Assembly: GCA_001771975.1 (NCBI GenBank)
Contig: MERE01000183.1
Coordinates: forward strand, 1 to 14,152
DNA length: 14,152 nucleotides
Reading direction: 5' to 3'
Source of the DNA: Betaproteobacteria bacterium RIFCSPLOWO2_02_FULL_68_150
GTDB taxonomy: Bacteria > Pseudomonadota > Gammaproteobacteria > Burkholderiales > SG8-39
The position numbers were made by a program, and so were the translations under genes. The notes under the pieces are model-generated. The model was not told the DNA's origin, did not search any database, and saw only the letters and a program-made list of their open reading frames with translations. Positions 1 through 8,052 of the stretch are shown piece after piece; the first letter of the stretch is position 1, and the number at the start of each line of letters is the position of its first letter.

Positions 1-954
1 CAAGCCGTGCTCGTGATGCTGACGGTCGGCTTGATCGCGTTCTCGCTGTTTCGCTTCGTCGGCGATCCGGTGCTGTTCATGCTCGGGCAGGAAGCCACGC
101 CCGAGGACCGTGTCCGGCTCACCCAGATGCTCGGGCTCGACCAGCCGTTTTACGTGCAGTACGCCGGCTTCGTGGCGCGCGCGGTGAAAGGCGAGTTCGG
201 CATTTCGCTGCGCCAGGTGCGGCCGGTGTCGAGCATGATCCTGGAGCGCCTGCCGGCGACATTGGAACTCGCCGCGGTGGCGGCGATTTTCGCGCTGTTC
301 GCGGGAATCACGATGGGCGTGTATACCGCGCTGCGACGAAATTCCTGGCTCTCGCAGGCGCTGCTTGCGCTGTCGCTCATCGGCGTGTCGCTGCCGACCT
401 TCCTCATCGGCATCCTGCTGATCCTGGTGTTCGCCGTGCTGCTCGGGTGGTTGCCGTCGTTCGGGCGCGGCGACACGATCGACCTCGGCTGGTGGTCGAC
501 CGGGTTCCTCACGGCCTCGGGCCTGAAGGCGCTGATCATGCCCTCGATCACCCTGGGCCTGTTCCAGATGACCCTGATCCAGCGCCTGGTGCGCACCGAG
601 ATGCTGGAGGTGCTGCGCACCGATTACATCAAGTTCGCGCGCGCGCGCGGACTCACCGACCGCGCGGTGCATTTCCGTCACGCGCTGAAGAACACGCTGG
701 TACCGGTGATCACGATCACCGGGCTGCAGCTGGGGGCGATCATCGCCTTTGCGATCATCACGGAAACCGTGTTCCAATGGCCCGGCATGGGGTTGCTCTT
801 CATCCAGTCGGTTCAGTTCGCCGACATCCCGGTCATGGCGGCCTACCTGTGCCTGATCGCGCTGTTCTTCGTGGTCATCAACCTGGTGGTCGACCTGCTG
901 TATTACGCGGTCGACCCGCGCCTGCGCATCGATCGCGCGGCGGCCGCGCACTGA
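1..954 (+). CDS. Dipeptide/oligopeptide ABC transporter permease, DppB/GsiC type (5' partial)
   Basis: This is an inner-membrane permease subunit of a peptide-type ABC importer; with the DppC-like partner it would form the translocation pore. The frame is open from base 1 (two codons precede the first possible start, a GTG at nt 7). DppB proteins normally begin with a short basic stretch before the first hydrophobic helix, so about 10 residues probably lie before the window. Several hydrophobic segments are visible. The cytoplasmic EAA-type loop that docks on the ATPases is at about nt 625-705, with key residues in YIKFARARGL followed by HALKNTLVPV. The C-terminus ends in the typical YYAVDPRLR pattern of the family. 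It is followed after 80 nt by the binding-protein gene. Membership in the DppB/OppB/GsiC group is clear, but the substrate (dipeptide, oligopeptide, glutathione, nickel or other) cannot be read from this subunit. Confidence 0.93.
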   Translation, partial: QAVLVMLTVGLIAFSLFRFVGDPVLFMLGQEATPEDRVRLTQMLGLDQPFYVQYAGFVARAVKGEFGISLRQVRPVSSMILERLPATLELAAVAAIFALFAGITMGVYTALRRNSWLSQALLALSLIGVSLPTFLIGILLILVFAVLLGWLPSFGRGDTIDLGWWSTGFLTASGLKALIMPSITLGLFQMTLIQRLVRTEMLEVLRTDYIKFARARGLTDRAVHFRHALKNTLVPVITITGLQLGAIIAFAIITETVFQWPGMGLLFIQSVQFADIPVMAAYLCLIALFFVVINLVVDLLYYAVDPRLRIDRAAAAH

Positions 955-1002
955 ACCCGCGTCGCATGGCGCCCGGCCAGCGGCCCTGCCGGCACTTTCC
1001 TG

Positions 1003-1008
1003 CATAAT
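1003..1008 (+). promoter_or_regulatory. Possible -10 element ahead of the binding-protein gene
   Basis: CATAAT lies 27 nt before the binding-protein start and matches the sigma-70 -10 consensus at five of six positions. No convincing -35 hexamer sits 16-18 nt upstream, so this is a weak candidate for an internal promoter that would let the abundant binding protein be made in excess of the permeases. The same gap also holds a small GC-rich inverted repeat (CCGGC at 973-977 with GCCGG at 988-992) without a T-tract; it could instead be an RNA-stability stem-loop. Confidence 0.25.
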
Positions 1009-1021
1009 CCAGTCAATACCA

Positions 1022-1032
1022 AAGGAGGAGGG
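1022..1032 (+). promoter_or_regulatory. Strong Shine-Dalgarno sequence of the binding-protein gene
   Basis: AAGGAGGAGGG just before the ATG at 1035 is a near-ideal Shine-Dalgarno sequence, far stronger than those of the flanking permease and ATPase genes. It fixes the start codon. It also fits the usual need for more periplasmic binding protein than membrane subunits in an ABC importer operon. Confidence 0.8.
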
Positions 1033-1034
1033 AC

Positions 1035-2606
1035 ATGAAACTGAACCGCTGGTTGCTGGCTGCCCTGGCGGCGTGTGCCGCGTCGGGCGCGGCGCACGCC
1101 GTGACGCTCAAGTGGGCGGCGCAGAACGACATCCTGACGCTCGACCCGCATTCGCAGAACCACGCCACCACGATTTCGCTCCTGCAGCATGCCTACGAGC
1201 CGCTGGTGCGCTACGACAAGAAATTCCAGGTCGAGCCGGCGCTGGCGGCAAGCTGGCAGCAGGTGACGCCGACGCAATGGCGCTTCAACCTGCGCAAGAA
1301 CGTCAAGTTCCACGACGGCAGCCCGTTCAGCGCCGACGACGTGGTGTTCTCGTTCGACCGCATCCGCCAGCCGCAGGGCACGATGCAGCCCTATGTCACC
1401 GGGGTCAACGAAGTGCGCAAGATCGACGACCACACCGTGGACTTCATCCTCGCCGGGCCCAACCCGGTGTTCCTGCGCAACCTGACGATCTTTCACATCA
1501 TGAGCAAGACCTGGGCGATGAAAACCAAGTCGGAAAAGATCCAGGACTACAAGGCAAACGAGATCACGTTCGCCTCGCGCAACGTGAACGGCACCGGCGC
1601 CTACCTGATCAAGTCCTGGGAACCCGACAAACAGATCGTCATGAGCGCCAACGCGAACTGGTGGGACAAGCGCGAGGGCAACGTGACCGAGGTGATCTAT
1701 ACACCGATCAAATCGGAAGCGACACGCGTCGCGGCCCTGCTCTCGGGCGATGTCGATCTGGTCACCGACGTGCCGCTGCAGGACATGGCGCGCCTGCGCC
1801 AGGACACCAAACTCAAGATTCTCGATGGCGCGGAGAACCGCACCATTTTCATCGCTCTCGACCAGGGTAGCACCGAGTTGAAATATGCCGACGTCAAGGG
1901 CAAGAATCCGTTCAAGGACCTGCGCGTGCGGCGCGCGCTGAACATGGCGGTGGACCGCGAGGCGATCAAGCGCGTCACCATGCGCGGATTGTCGATCCCG
2001 GGCGGCCTCATGATCGCGCCCAACGTCCATGGTTACTCCGAGGACATCGACCCCAAACCCACGTTCGATGCCGAAGGCGCGAAGAAGCTGCTCGCCGAGG
2101 CGGGCTACCCGGCGGGTTTCGAGTTCACGCTCAACTGCCCCAACAACCGCTACGTCAACGACGAGAAGATTTGCCAAGCACTGGTCGCGATGTGGGCGCG
2201 CATCGGCATCAGGGTGAAGCTCGCTGCCGAGAACATGGGGCCCTTCATCGCCAAGGTGCAGAACTTCGACACCAGTGCCTACATGCTGGGCTGGGGCGTA
2301 GCGACCTTCGACGCGCTCTACATGCTGCAGGCGCTGGCACGCACCCGGACCACGGGCGCGGACGGCAGCTTCAACTTCTCGCGCGTGAGCGACCCCAAGC
2401 TCGACCAGCTCATCGACGCGATCAAGACCGAGATGGACCAGAAAAAACGCGATGCGCTGATCCGCGAGGCGCTGGTGACCGTGCGCGACCAGCACTACTT
2501 CGTGCCGCTGCACTACCAGCTGCGGCCGTGGGCGATGAAGAAAAACGTCACCACCGTGTACCGCGCCAACGACGCGCCCGAATCACGCTTCGCGCGCGTC
2601 GACTGA
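1035..2606 (+). CDS. Periplasmic peptide-binding protein of ABC importer (SBP_bac_5 family)
   Basis: The 523-residue product is an extracytoplasmic solute-binding protein of the DppA/OppA type, which captures the substrate in the periplasm and delivers it to the permease pair. The N-terminus is a signal peptide: basic MKLNR, a hydrophobic Leu/Ala core, and a likely cleavage after AHA at residue 22. A lipobox-like LAAC occurs at residues 11-14, but it would give an unusually short lipoprotein signal, so I favour a soluble protein. Family hallmarks include the early LDPH stretch, the YEPLVRYD and WRFNLRKNVKFHDGSPF region (about residues 53-97, with SADDVVFSFDR following), and the FKDLRVRRALNMAVDRE segment near residue 300. 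Length is normal for the family. It sits between the two permease genes instead of ahead of both. The ligand is unknown; a dipeptide or short peptide is the default guess. Confidence 0.92.
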   Translation: MKLNRWLLAALAACAASGAAHAVTLKWAAQNDILTLDPHSQNHATTISLLQHAYEPLVRYDKKFQVEPALAASWQQVTPTQWRFNLRKNVKFHDGSPFSADDVVFSFDRIRQPQGTMQPYVTGVNEVRKIDDHTVDFILAGPNPVFLRNLTIFHIMSKTWAMKTKSEKIQDYKANEITFASRNVNGTGAYLIKSWEPDKQIVMSANANWWDKREGNVTEVIYTPIKSEATRVAALLSGDVDLVTDVPLQDMARLRQDTKLKILDGAENRTIFIALDQGSTELKYADVKGKNPFKDLRVRRALNMAVDREAIKRVTMRGLSIPGGLMIAPNVHGYSEDIDPKPTFDAEGAKKLLAEAGYPAGFEFTLNCPNNRYVNDEKICQALVAMWARIGIRVKLAAENMGPFIAKVQNFDTSAYMLGWGVATFDALYMLQALARTRTTGADGSFNFSRVSDPKLDQLIDAIKTEMDQKKRDALIREALVTVRDQHYFVPLHYQLRPWAMKKNVTTVYRANDAPESRFARVD

Positions 2607-2637
2607 AGCCACGGGACTGACGCCAGGCGCGAATCGC

Positions 2638-3561
2638 ATGGCCGTGGCTCCGGGCTGGTGGCGCCGTGCCTGGGACCACGACCTCGCGTGGAGCTTCCGG
2701 CGCTCGCCGGTCACGATCGTCGCGACGCTGCTGACCCTGGCGTGCTTCGGCGGCGCCGCCTTCGCACCCTGGCTCGCGCCGCACAACCCCTTCGACCTCG
2801 CGACGCTCAATCTGGGCGACGCCTTCGCGCCACCCGCCTGGATCGAGGGCGGGCAGCCGCGCTTTGTTCTCGGCACCGACGACCAGGGGCGCGACGTGCT
2901 CTCCACCATCATGCACGGCGCGCGCATCTCGCTCGGCGTCGGGCTCGCCGCGGTGGCGTTCTCCGCGCTGCTCGGGGTATCGCTCGGCCTGCTCTGCGGG
3001 TACGTGGGCGGGCGGCTGGATGCGTTTGTCATGCGCGTCGCCGACATCCAGCTTTCGTTTCCCGCAATCCTCATCGCGCTGCTGGTCGACGGCGTGGCGC
3101 GCGTCGCGCTGCCGCGCGAAACGCACGACAGCATCGCCATTCCGGTGCTCATCTTCTCGATCGGAATCTCGGGCTGGGTGCAGTACGCGCGCACCGTGCG
3201 CGGCTCGACGCTGGTCGAAAAGAACCGGGAATACGTGCAGGCGGCGCGCGTCATCGGCCGCGGCCCGGTTGCCATCATGGTGCACCACGTGCTGCCCAAC
3301 GTCATGGGCCCGGTGCTGGTCATCGGCACGATTCACATCGGCACCGCGATCATCACCGAGGCGACGCTCTCGTTTCTCGGTGTCGGGCTGCCGCCGACGC
3401 AGCCTTCGCTCGGCACCCTGATCCGGGTCGGCAACGATTTCCTGTTCTCCGGCGAGTGGTGGATTACCGTGTTTCCGGGCCTCGCGCTGATCGTGCTGGT
3501 GCTCTCGGTCAACCTGCTCGGCGACTGGCTGCGCGACGCGCTCAATCCGAAGCTGCGGTGA
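2638..3561 (+). CDS. Dipeptide/oligopeptide ABC transporter permease, DppC type
   Basis: This 307-residue inner-membrane permease is the second pore subunit of the peptide importer. It has the features of the OppC/DppC group: a cytoplasmic N-terminal tail with WSFRRSPV before the first membrane helix, a periplasmic segment ending in the family signature GTDDQGRDVLS (nt about 2872-2904), several hydrophobic helices, and the ATPase-docking EAA loop YVQAARVIGRG followed by HHVLPNVMGP (nt about 3232-3315). The C-terminus LLGDWLRDALNPKLR is typical of DppC. The start at 2638 lies 31 nt after the binding-protein stop and has only a weak Shine-Dalgarno sequence. The stop codon overlaps the GTG of the next ATPase gene as GTGA, indicating translational coupling. 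Confidence 0.94.
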   Translation: MAVAPGWWRRAWDHDLAWSFRRSPVTIVATLLTLACFGGAAFAPWLAPHNPFDLATLNLGDAFAPPAWIEGGQPRFVLGTDDQGRDVLSTIMHGARISLGVGLAAVAFSALLGVSLGLLCGYVGGRLDAFVMRVADIQLSFPAILIALLVDGVARVALPRETHDSIAIPVLIFSIGISGWVQYARTVRGSTLVEKNREYVQAARVIGRGPVAIMVHHVLPNVMGPVLVIGTIHIGTAIITEATLSFLGVGLPPTQPSLGTLIRVGNDFLFSGEWWITVFPGLALIVLVLSVNLLGDWLRDALNPKLR

Positions 3562-4548
3562 GCGCGCCCCTGCTCGAGGTGCGCGACCTGCGCGTGGAGT
3601 TCCCGACGCGCCGCGGCACGCTGGTCGCGGTCGACGGCGCGTCGCTCGCGATCGCGCCGGGCGAGGTGCTCGGCGTGGTGGGCGAGTCCGGCGCGGGCAA
3701 GTCGATCACCGGGATGGCGATCATCGGGCTGATCGAGCCGCCCGGGCGCATCGCGGCGGGCGAGATCCGGTTCGAGGGCGAACGCATCGATCGCCTGCCC
3801 TACGAGCAGATGCGGCGCATCCGGGGCCGGCGCATCGGCGCCATCTTCCAGGACCCGCTCACGTCGCTCAATCCGCTTTTCACCGTAGGCGAGCAGCTCA
3901 CCGAGACCATCCTCGCGCATCTCGAGGTCACGCCGGCCGCGGCGCGTGCGCGCGCCCTGGCGCTGCTCGCCGAGGTCGGCATTCCGGCGCCGGAGGGCCG
4001 CATCGACCATTATCCGCATCAGTTCTCCGGCGGCATGCGCCAGCGCGTCGTGATCGCGCTCGCGCTCGCCGCCGAGCCGCGCCTGATCATTGCCGACGAG
4101 CCGACCACGGCGCTCGACGTCTCGATCCAGGCGCAGATCATCGCGCTGCTGAAACGCCTGGCGCGGGATCACGGCACCGCGGTGATGCTGATCACGCACG
4201 ACATGGGCGTCATCGCCGAGACCGCCGACCGGGTGGCGGTGATGTACGCGGGACGCATCGCCGAGGTCGGCCCGGTGCGCGAGGTGATCCACGCGCCGCG
4301 CCATCCCTACACCACGGGACTGATGGGTTCGATCCCGAAGGTCGCCGCGCCGCACGGCGCTCCCGGCGCGGCGAGCGCCGGCCGAAAACGCGTGCCGCTG
4401 GCGCAGATCGAGGGCGCGATGCCGCGCCTGAACGCGATCCCGCAGGGCTGCGCCTTCAATCCGCGCTGCCCGAGGCGCTTCGATCGCTGCCTCACCGAGC
4501 GTCCCGAGCTGGTTGCGGTCGGGACCAATCACGTCGCCTGCTGGCTCT

Positions 4549-4568
<20 letters not shown>
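3558..4568 (+). CDS. Peptide ABC transporter ATP-binding protein, DppD/OppD type
   Basis: This is the first of two ATPases that power the importer from the cytoplasmic face. I place the start at the GTG that overlaps the permease stop (GTGA), because the conserved N-terminus SAPLLEVRDLRVEF begins there; the frame stays open far upstream but that part does not resemble the family. The protein is 336 residues, normal for DppD. Visible motifs are Walker A GESGAGKS (42-49), Q-loop FQDP (97-100), signature SGGMRQR (157-163), Walker B LIIADEP (176-182) and the switch histidine in LITHD (H214). The C-terminal oligopeptide-transporter domain has four cysteines (C298, C304, C311, C328), the pattern linked to an iron-sulfur cluster in characterised Dpp ATPases. 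Its end overlaps the next ATPase gene by 20 nt. Confidence 0.95.
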
Positions 4569-5553
<985 letters not shown>

Positions 5554-5646
5554 TCATTCGTCGCATGCCTTGACCTGCTCCCCGCCCCCGCTCGACCGAC
5601 CCGCCCACGATCGCCAGGGCCCTGCGTTTCCCCCAGGTTTTCCTCG

Positions 5647-5652
5647 TAGAAT
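5647..5652 (+). promoter_or_regulatory. Possible -10 element of the DUF3124 gene
   Basis: TAGAAT, 49 nt before the ATG at 5702, matches the sigma-70 -10 consensus at five of six positions. No good -35 hexamer is found at the right distance (the region around 5623-5632 is only weakly similar). It is the best promoter candidate in the 148-nt gap between the importer genes and the DUF3124 gene. I saw no T-tailed hairpin that would terminate the importer transcript in this gap, so read-through is possible. Confidence 0.35.
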
Positions 5653-5701
5653 CCAGCGCTGCGTGACACGTCGCTTCTGGTCACCGGAGACGGAGAAATC
5701 C

Positions 5702-6211
5702 ATGATTTTCACGCGCTCGGTTTTTGCCTCTCTCAGGTTCAGCCTGCTGCTGGCGCTATTGCTGGTCTCAGCCGGCCTCTTGCCGGGCAGAGCGATGGCT
5801 CAACGCACTCTCAGCAGTGGACAACATCTCTATCTCCCGATCTACGCTTACATCCAGTATGGGGATGTTGATAAGAGCGGTGTTGCCAGCCGAAATCCGG
5901 TTTCCGCGCTGATCAGCATCCACAATACTGATCTGGACAGACCACTCAAGCTGCTTGCCGCGCGCTATTACTCGACGGAAGGCAAATTCTTGCGCAACTT
6001 CGTGTCGTCCCCTCAGATCCTCAAGCCAATGGAGACTCTGGAGTTCCTGGTGGAACGCCGCGATGTGGTGGGTGGGTCCGGGGCCAACTTCGTCATCCAG
6101 TGGGAGGCGGCGGTTCCCGTCAGCCCGCCACTGGTCCAGGCCTTGCATGTCGAGCTGCAATTGCATCGGGCGATTGTCTTTACCACGGACGCGGTGTTGA
6201 TTCCGCGTTAA
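5702..6211 (+). CDS. DUF3124 family secreted protein
   Basis: The 169-residue product is recognisable as a DUF3124 protein, a family without an established function. The start is set by GGAG at 5692-5695. A basic N-terminus and a long Leu-rich core (about residues 13-27) end in AMA at residue 33, so export to the periplasm by signal peptidase I is likely. The mature part carries the family's characteristic elements in order: LPIYAYIQYGD (45-55), ISIHNTD (71-77), ARYYSTEGKFLRNF (87-100), the LKPMETLEFLVE stretch (107-118), and the GGSGANFVIQW motif (124-134), which is the most conserved part. Base composition falls to about 50% GC across much of the gene, clearly below its neighbours. It is followed after 14 nt by a Kef-type antiporter, which suggests joint expression. 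Any role beside the transporter is inference. Confidence 0.85.
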   Translation: MIFTRSVFASLRFSLLLALLLVSAGLLPGRAMAQRTLSSGQHLYLPIYAYIQYGDVDKSGVASRNPVSALISIHNTDLDRPLKLLAARYYSTEGKFLRNFVSSPQILKPMETLEFLVERRDVVGGSGANFVIQWEAAVPVSPPLVQALHVELQLHRAIVFTTDAVLIPR

Positions 6212-6225
6212 CTGGCGCGCCGAGA

Positions 6226-8046
6226 GTGGAGCATGGCAGCGTTTTTCTGATCCCAAGCGTCGTCTTTCTCGCCTCGGCGGTACTCGCCGTAGTGATTTCG
6301 CACCGACTGGGCCTGGGCTCGGTCGCCGGCTACCTTCTGGCGGGGATTGCCATCGGTCCCTTCGGCCTGAAGTTGATCGACAAGGTCCAGGACGTGCGCA
6401 CGTTCGCGGAACTGGGCGTGGTGTTCCTCCTCTTCGTGATCGGCCTGGAACTGGAGCCCAAGCGTCTCTGGCACATGCGCGTGCGCCTGCTGTCGCTGGG
6501 TTTGTCGCAGGTCGCCGGCTCGATCGCTTTGATCGCAGGGGTGGCCTGGCTGGCGGGCATCGACTTACGCATCGGCGTTCTCGCCGGCATGGCGCTCGCG
6601 CTTTCCTCGACGGCGCTGGCGCTGCAGCCGCTCACCGAGCGCGGCGCGCTGAAGAACAAGGGCGGTCAGGCGGTATTCGCGATCCTTCTGTTCCAGGACA
6701 TCGCGGTCATCCCGATGCTGGCGCTGCTGCCGCTGCTCGGAGCCGCCGGCACCGGTGCGAGCTTCTCCTGGGGCGGCCTCGGGTTTGCCGGCGCCGTGAT
6801 CGTGGCCACGCTGATTGGCGGCCATTTTCTCGCCCGGCCGGTGTTCCGCCACATTGCGCGCACCCGTGAGCGGGAAATTTTCACCGCTTTCGCGCTGCTG
6901 CTGGTGCTGGGGATCGCCTGGGGCTTCGAGTCCGCGGGCCTGTCGATGGCGCTGGGCACGTTCCTCGCCGGCGTGCTGCTCGCGGAGTCCGAGTACCGCC
7001 ACGAAATCGAGGCCGCGGTGGAACCATTCAAGGGCCTGTTGCTGGGCCTGTTCTTCATCGCGGTCGGCATGGGGGTCGACTTCGGGCTGCTGTTCGAAAG
7101 ACCGCTCGTCATCCTCGGGCTGATCGTCGGGTTGTTCGTCCTGAAGGGCGTGGTGCTCTTTGCAATCGCGCGTTTCGCGAAGCTGCCGCTGAGCGAACGG
7201 CCGCTGTTCATCCTGCTGCTCGCGCAGGGCGGCGAATTCGCCTTCGTCCTGCTGACGCTTGGCGTGCAGCGCGACGTGGTTCCCTTCGCGACCGCGCAGG
7301 CAATGACGCTGGCGGTGGCGCTGTCCATGCTCTCGACGCCCTTCTTGCTGGTGTTCCACGACCGGGTGCTGGCGCCGCGCTTCGCCGGTGAAGCGCCCAG
7401 GCCCGCGCACGAGGTACCCGAGGCGGCCAAGGTGATCATCGCGGGCCTGGGCCGCGTCGGCCAAGTGGTGGCCCGCCTCCTGCATGCCAGCGGCTACGAA
7501 CCAATTATTCTCGACGACGATCCGGACCATGTCGAGCAGTTGCGCCGCTTCGGCTTCCGCGTGTTCTACGGTGACGCCACGCGGCTGGACCTTCTGGAGT
7601 CCGCAGGCGCCGCAAAGGCCGACTTTCTCATCATCGCGCTGAACGACCCGGGCGCAACCACGCACCTGGCAAGCAGTGCGGCCAAGCATTTCCCCAACCT
7701 CAGGATCATCGCGCGGGCGCGCGACATGCGTCATATGTTCGAATTGCGCGACATCGGCGTCGAGATCATCGAGCGCGAGACTTTCCAGTCGGCGCTGGCG
7801 CTGGGCCGGGCAACGCTGGCGGCCGTGGGAGCCGATGCCGACCGTGCGGCGCGCGCGATAAAGAGCTTCGCCGAACACGACGCCGTGGTGCTGACGAAGC
7901 TCTATGCCGTCCACCAGAGCGATCCCGATGCCCACCTCTCGGTGTCCAACGAATTGCGCGATCAGTTCGCCCTGACCCTGCGCGAGGACGAAGCGGTGAT
8001 CGCCGCAAAATCGGGCGACGTCGGAGAAAAGTCGGCCCAGAGCTAG
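6226..8046 (+). CDS. Kef-type (CPA2) K+/H+ antiporter with RCK/TrkA-N domain
   Basis: This 606-residue inner-membrane protein of the monovalent cation:proton antiporter-2 family probably mediates K+ efflux or cation/proton exchange. The GTG at 6226 is chosen because EHGSVFLIPSVVFLASAVLAV resembles the usual KefB/KefC N-terminus; the Shine-Dalgarno sequence is weak, and coupling to the DUF3124 gene 14 nt upstream is likely. The sodium/hydrogen exchanger domain spans about residues 5-380, with LGLGSVAGYLLAGIAIGPFG near the start and the conserved FQDIAVIP at 156-163. A TrkA-N/RCK nucleotide-binding domain follows from about residue 402, with the Rossmann motif GLGRVG at 407-412 and an acidic ILDDD at the end of the second strand. 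No clear TrkA-C domain follows. Length is close to E. coli KefB/KefC (about 600-620). Whether it is glutathione-gated like KefB/C cannot be told from the motifs I can see. Confidence 0.9.
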   Translation: MEHGSVFLIPSVVFLASAVLAVVISHRLGLGSVAGYLLAGIAIGPFGLKLIDKVQDVRTFAELGVVFLLFVIGLELEPKRLWHMRVRLLSLGLSQVAGSIALIAGVAWLAGIDLRIGVLAGMALALSSTALALQPLTERGALKNKGGQAVFAILLFQDIAVIPMLALLPLLGAAGTGASFSWGGLGFAGAVIVATLIGGHFLARPVFRHIARTREREIFTAFALLLVLGIAWGFESAGLSMALGTFLAGVLLAESEYRHEIEAAVEPFKGLLLGLFFIAVGMGVDFGLLFERPLVILGLIVGLFVLKGVVLFAIARFAKLPLSERPLFILLLAQGGEFAFVLLTLGVQRDVVPFATAQAMTLAVALSMLSTPFLLVFHDRVLAPRFAGEAPRPAHEVPEAAKVIIAGLGRVGQVVARLLHASGYEPIILDDDPDHVEQLRRFGFRVFYGDATRLDLLESAGAAKADFLIIALNDPGATTHLASSAAKHFPNLRIIARARDMRHMFELRDIGVEIIERETFQSALALGRATLAAVGADADRAARAIKSFAEHDAVVLTKLYAVHQSDPDAHLSVSNELRDQFALTLREDEAVIAAKSGDVGEKSAQS

Positions 8047-8052
8047 TTTGAC

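Noticed and set aside
973..992. GC-rich hairpin between permease and binding-protein genes as an intrinsic terminator
   Set aside because: The stem is only 5 bp and no T-tract follows; at most an RNA-stability element.
903..2513. A 536-codon open frame on the minus strand opposite the binding-protein gene
   Set aside because: Its translation is rich in Arg, His and Asp with no recognisable domain, and it mirrors a well-supported binding-protein gene; long antisense frames are common at this GC content.
2658..3557. Open in-frame extension of the DppD-like gene upstream of its GTG, possibly a fusion
   Set aside because: The extension is Arg/Ala-rich and overlaps the intact DppC gene in another frame; family similarity begins exactly after the GTG at 3558.
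5570..5575. TTGACC as a -35 box in the gap before the DUF3124 gene
   Set aside because: No -10-like hexamer lies 16-18 nt downstream; the sequence there is GC-rich, and the only good -10 (5647-5652) is far too distant.
6565..7935. A 456-codon minus-strand frame opposite the antiporter gene
   Set aside because: Gln/Arg/His-rich translation without motifs; the plus-strand frame has clear exchanger and Rossmann motifs.
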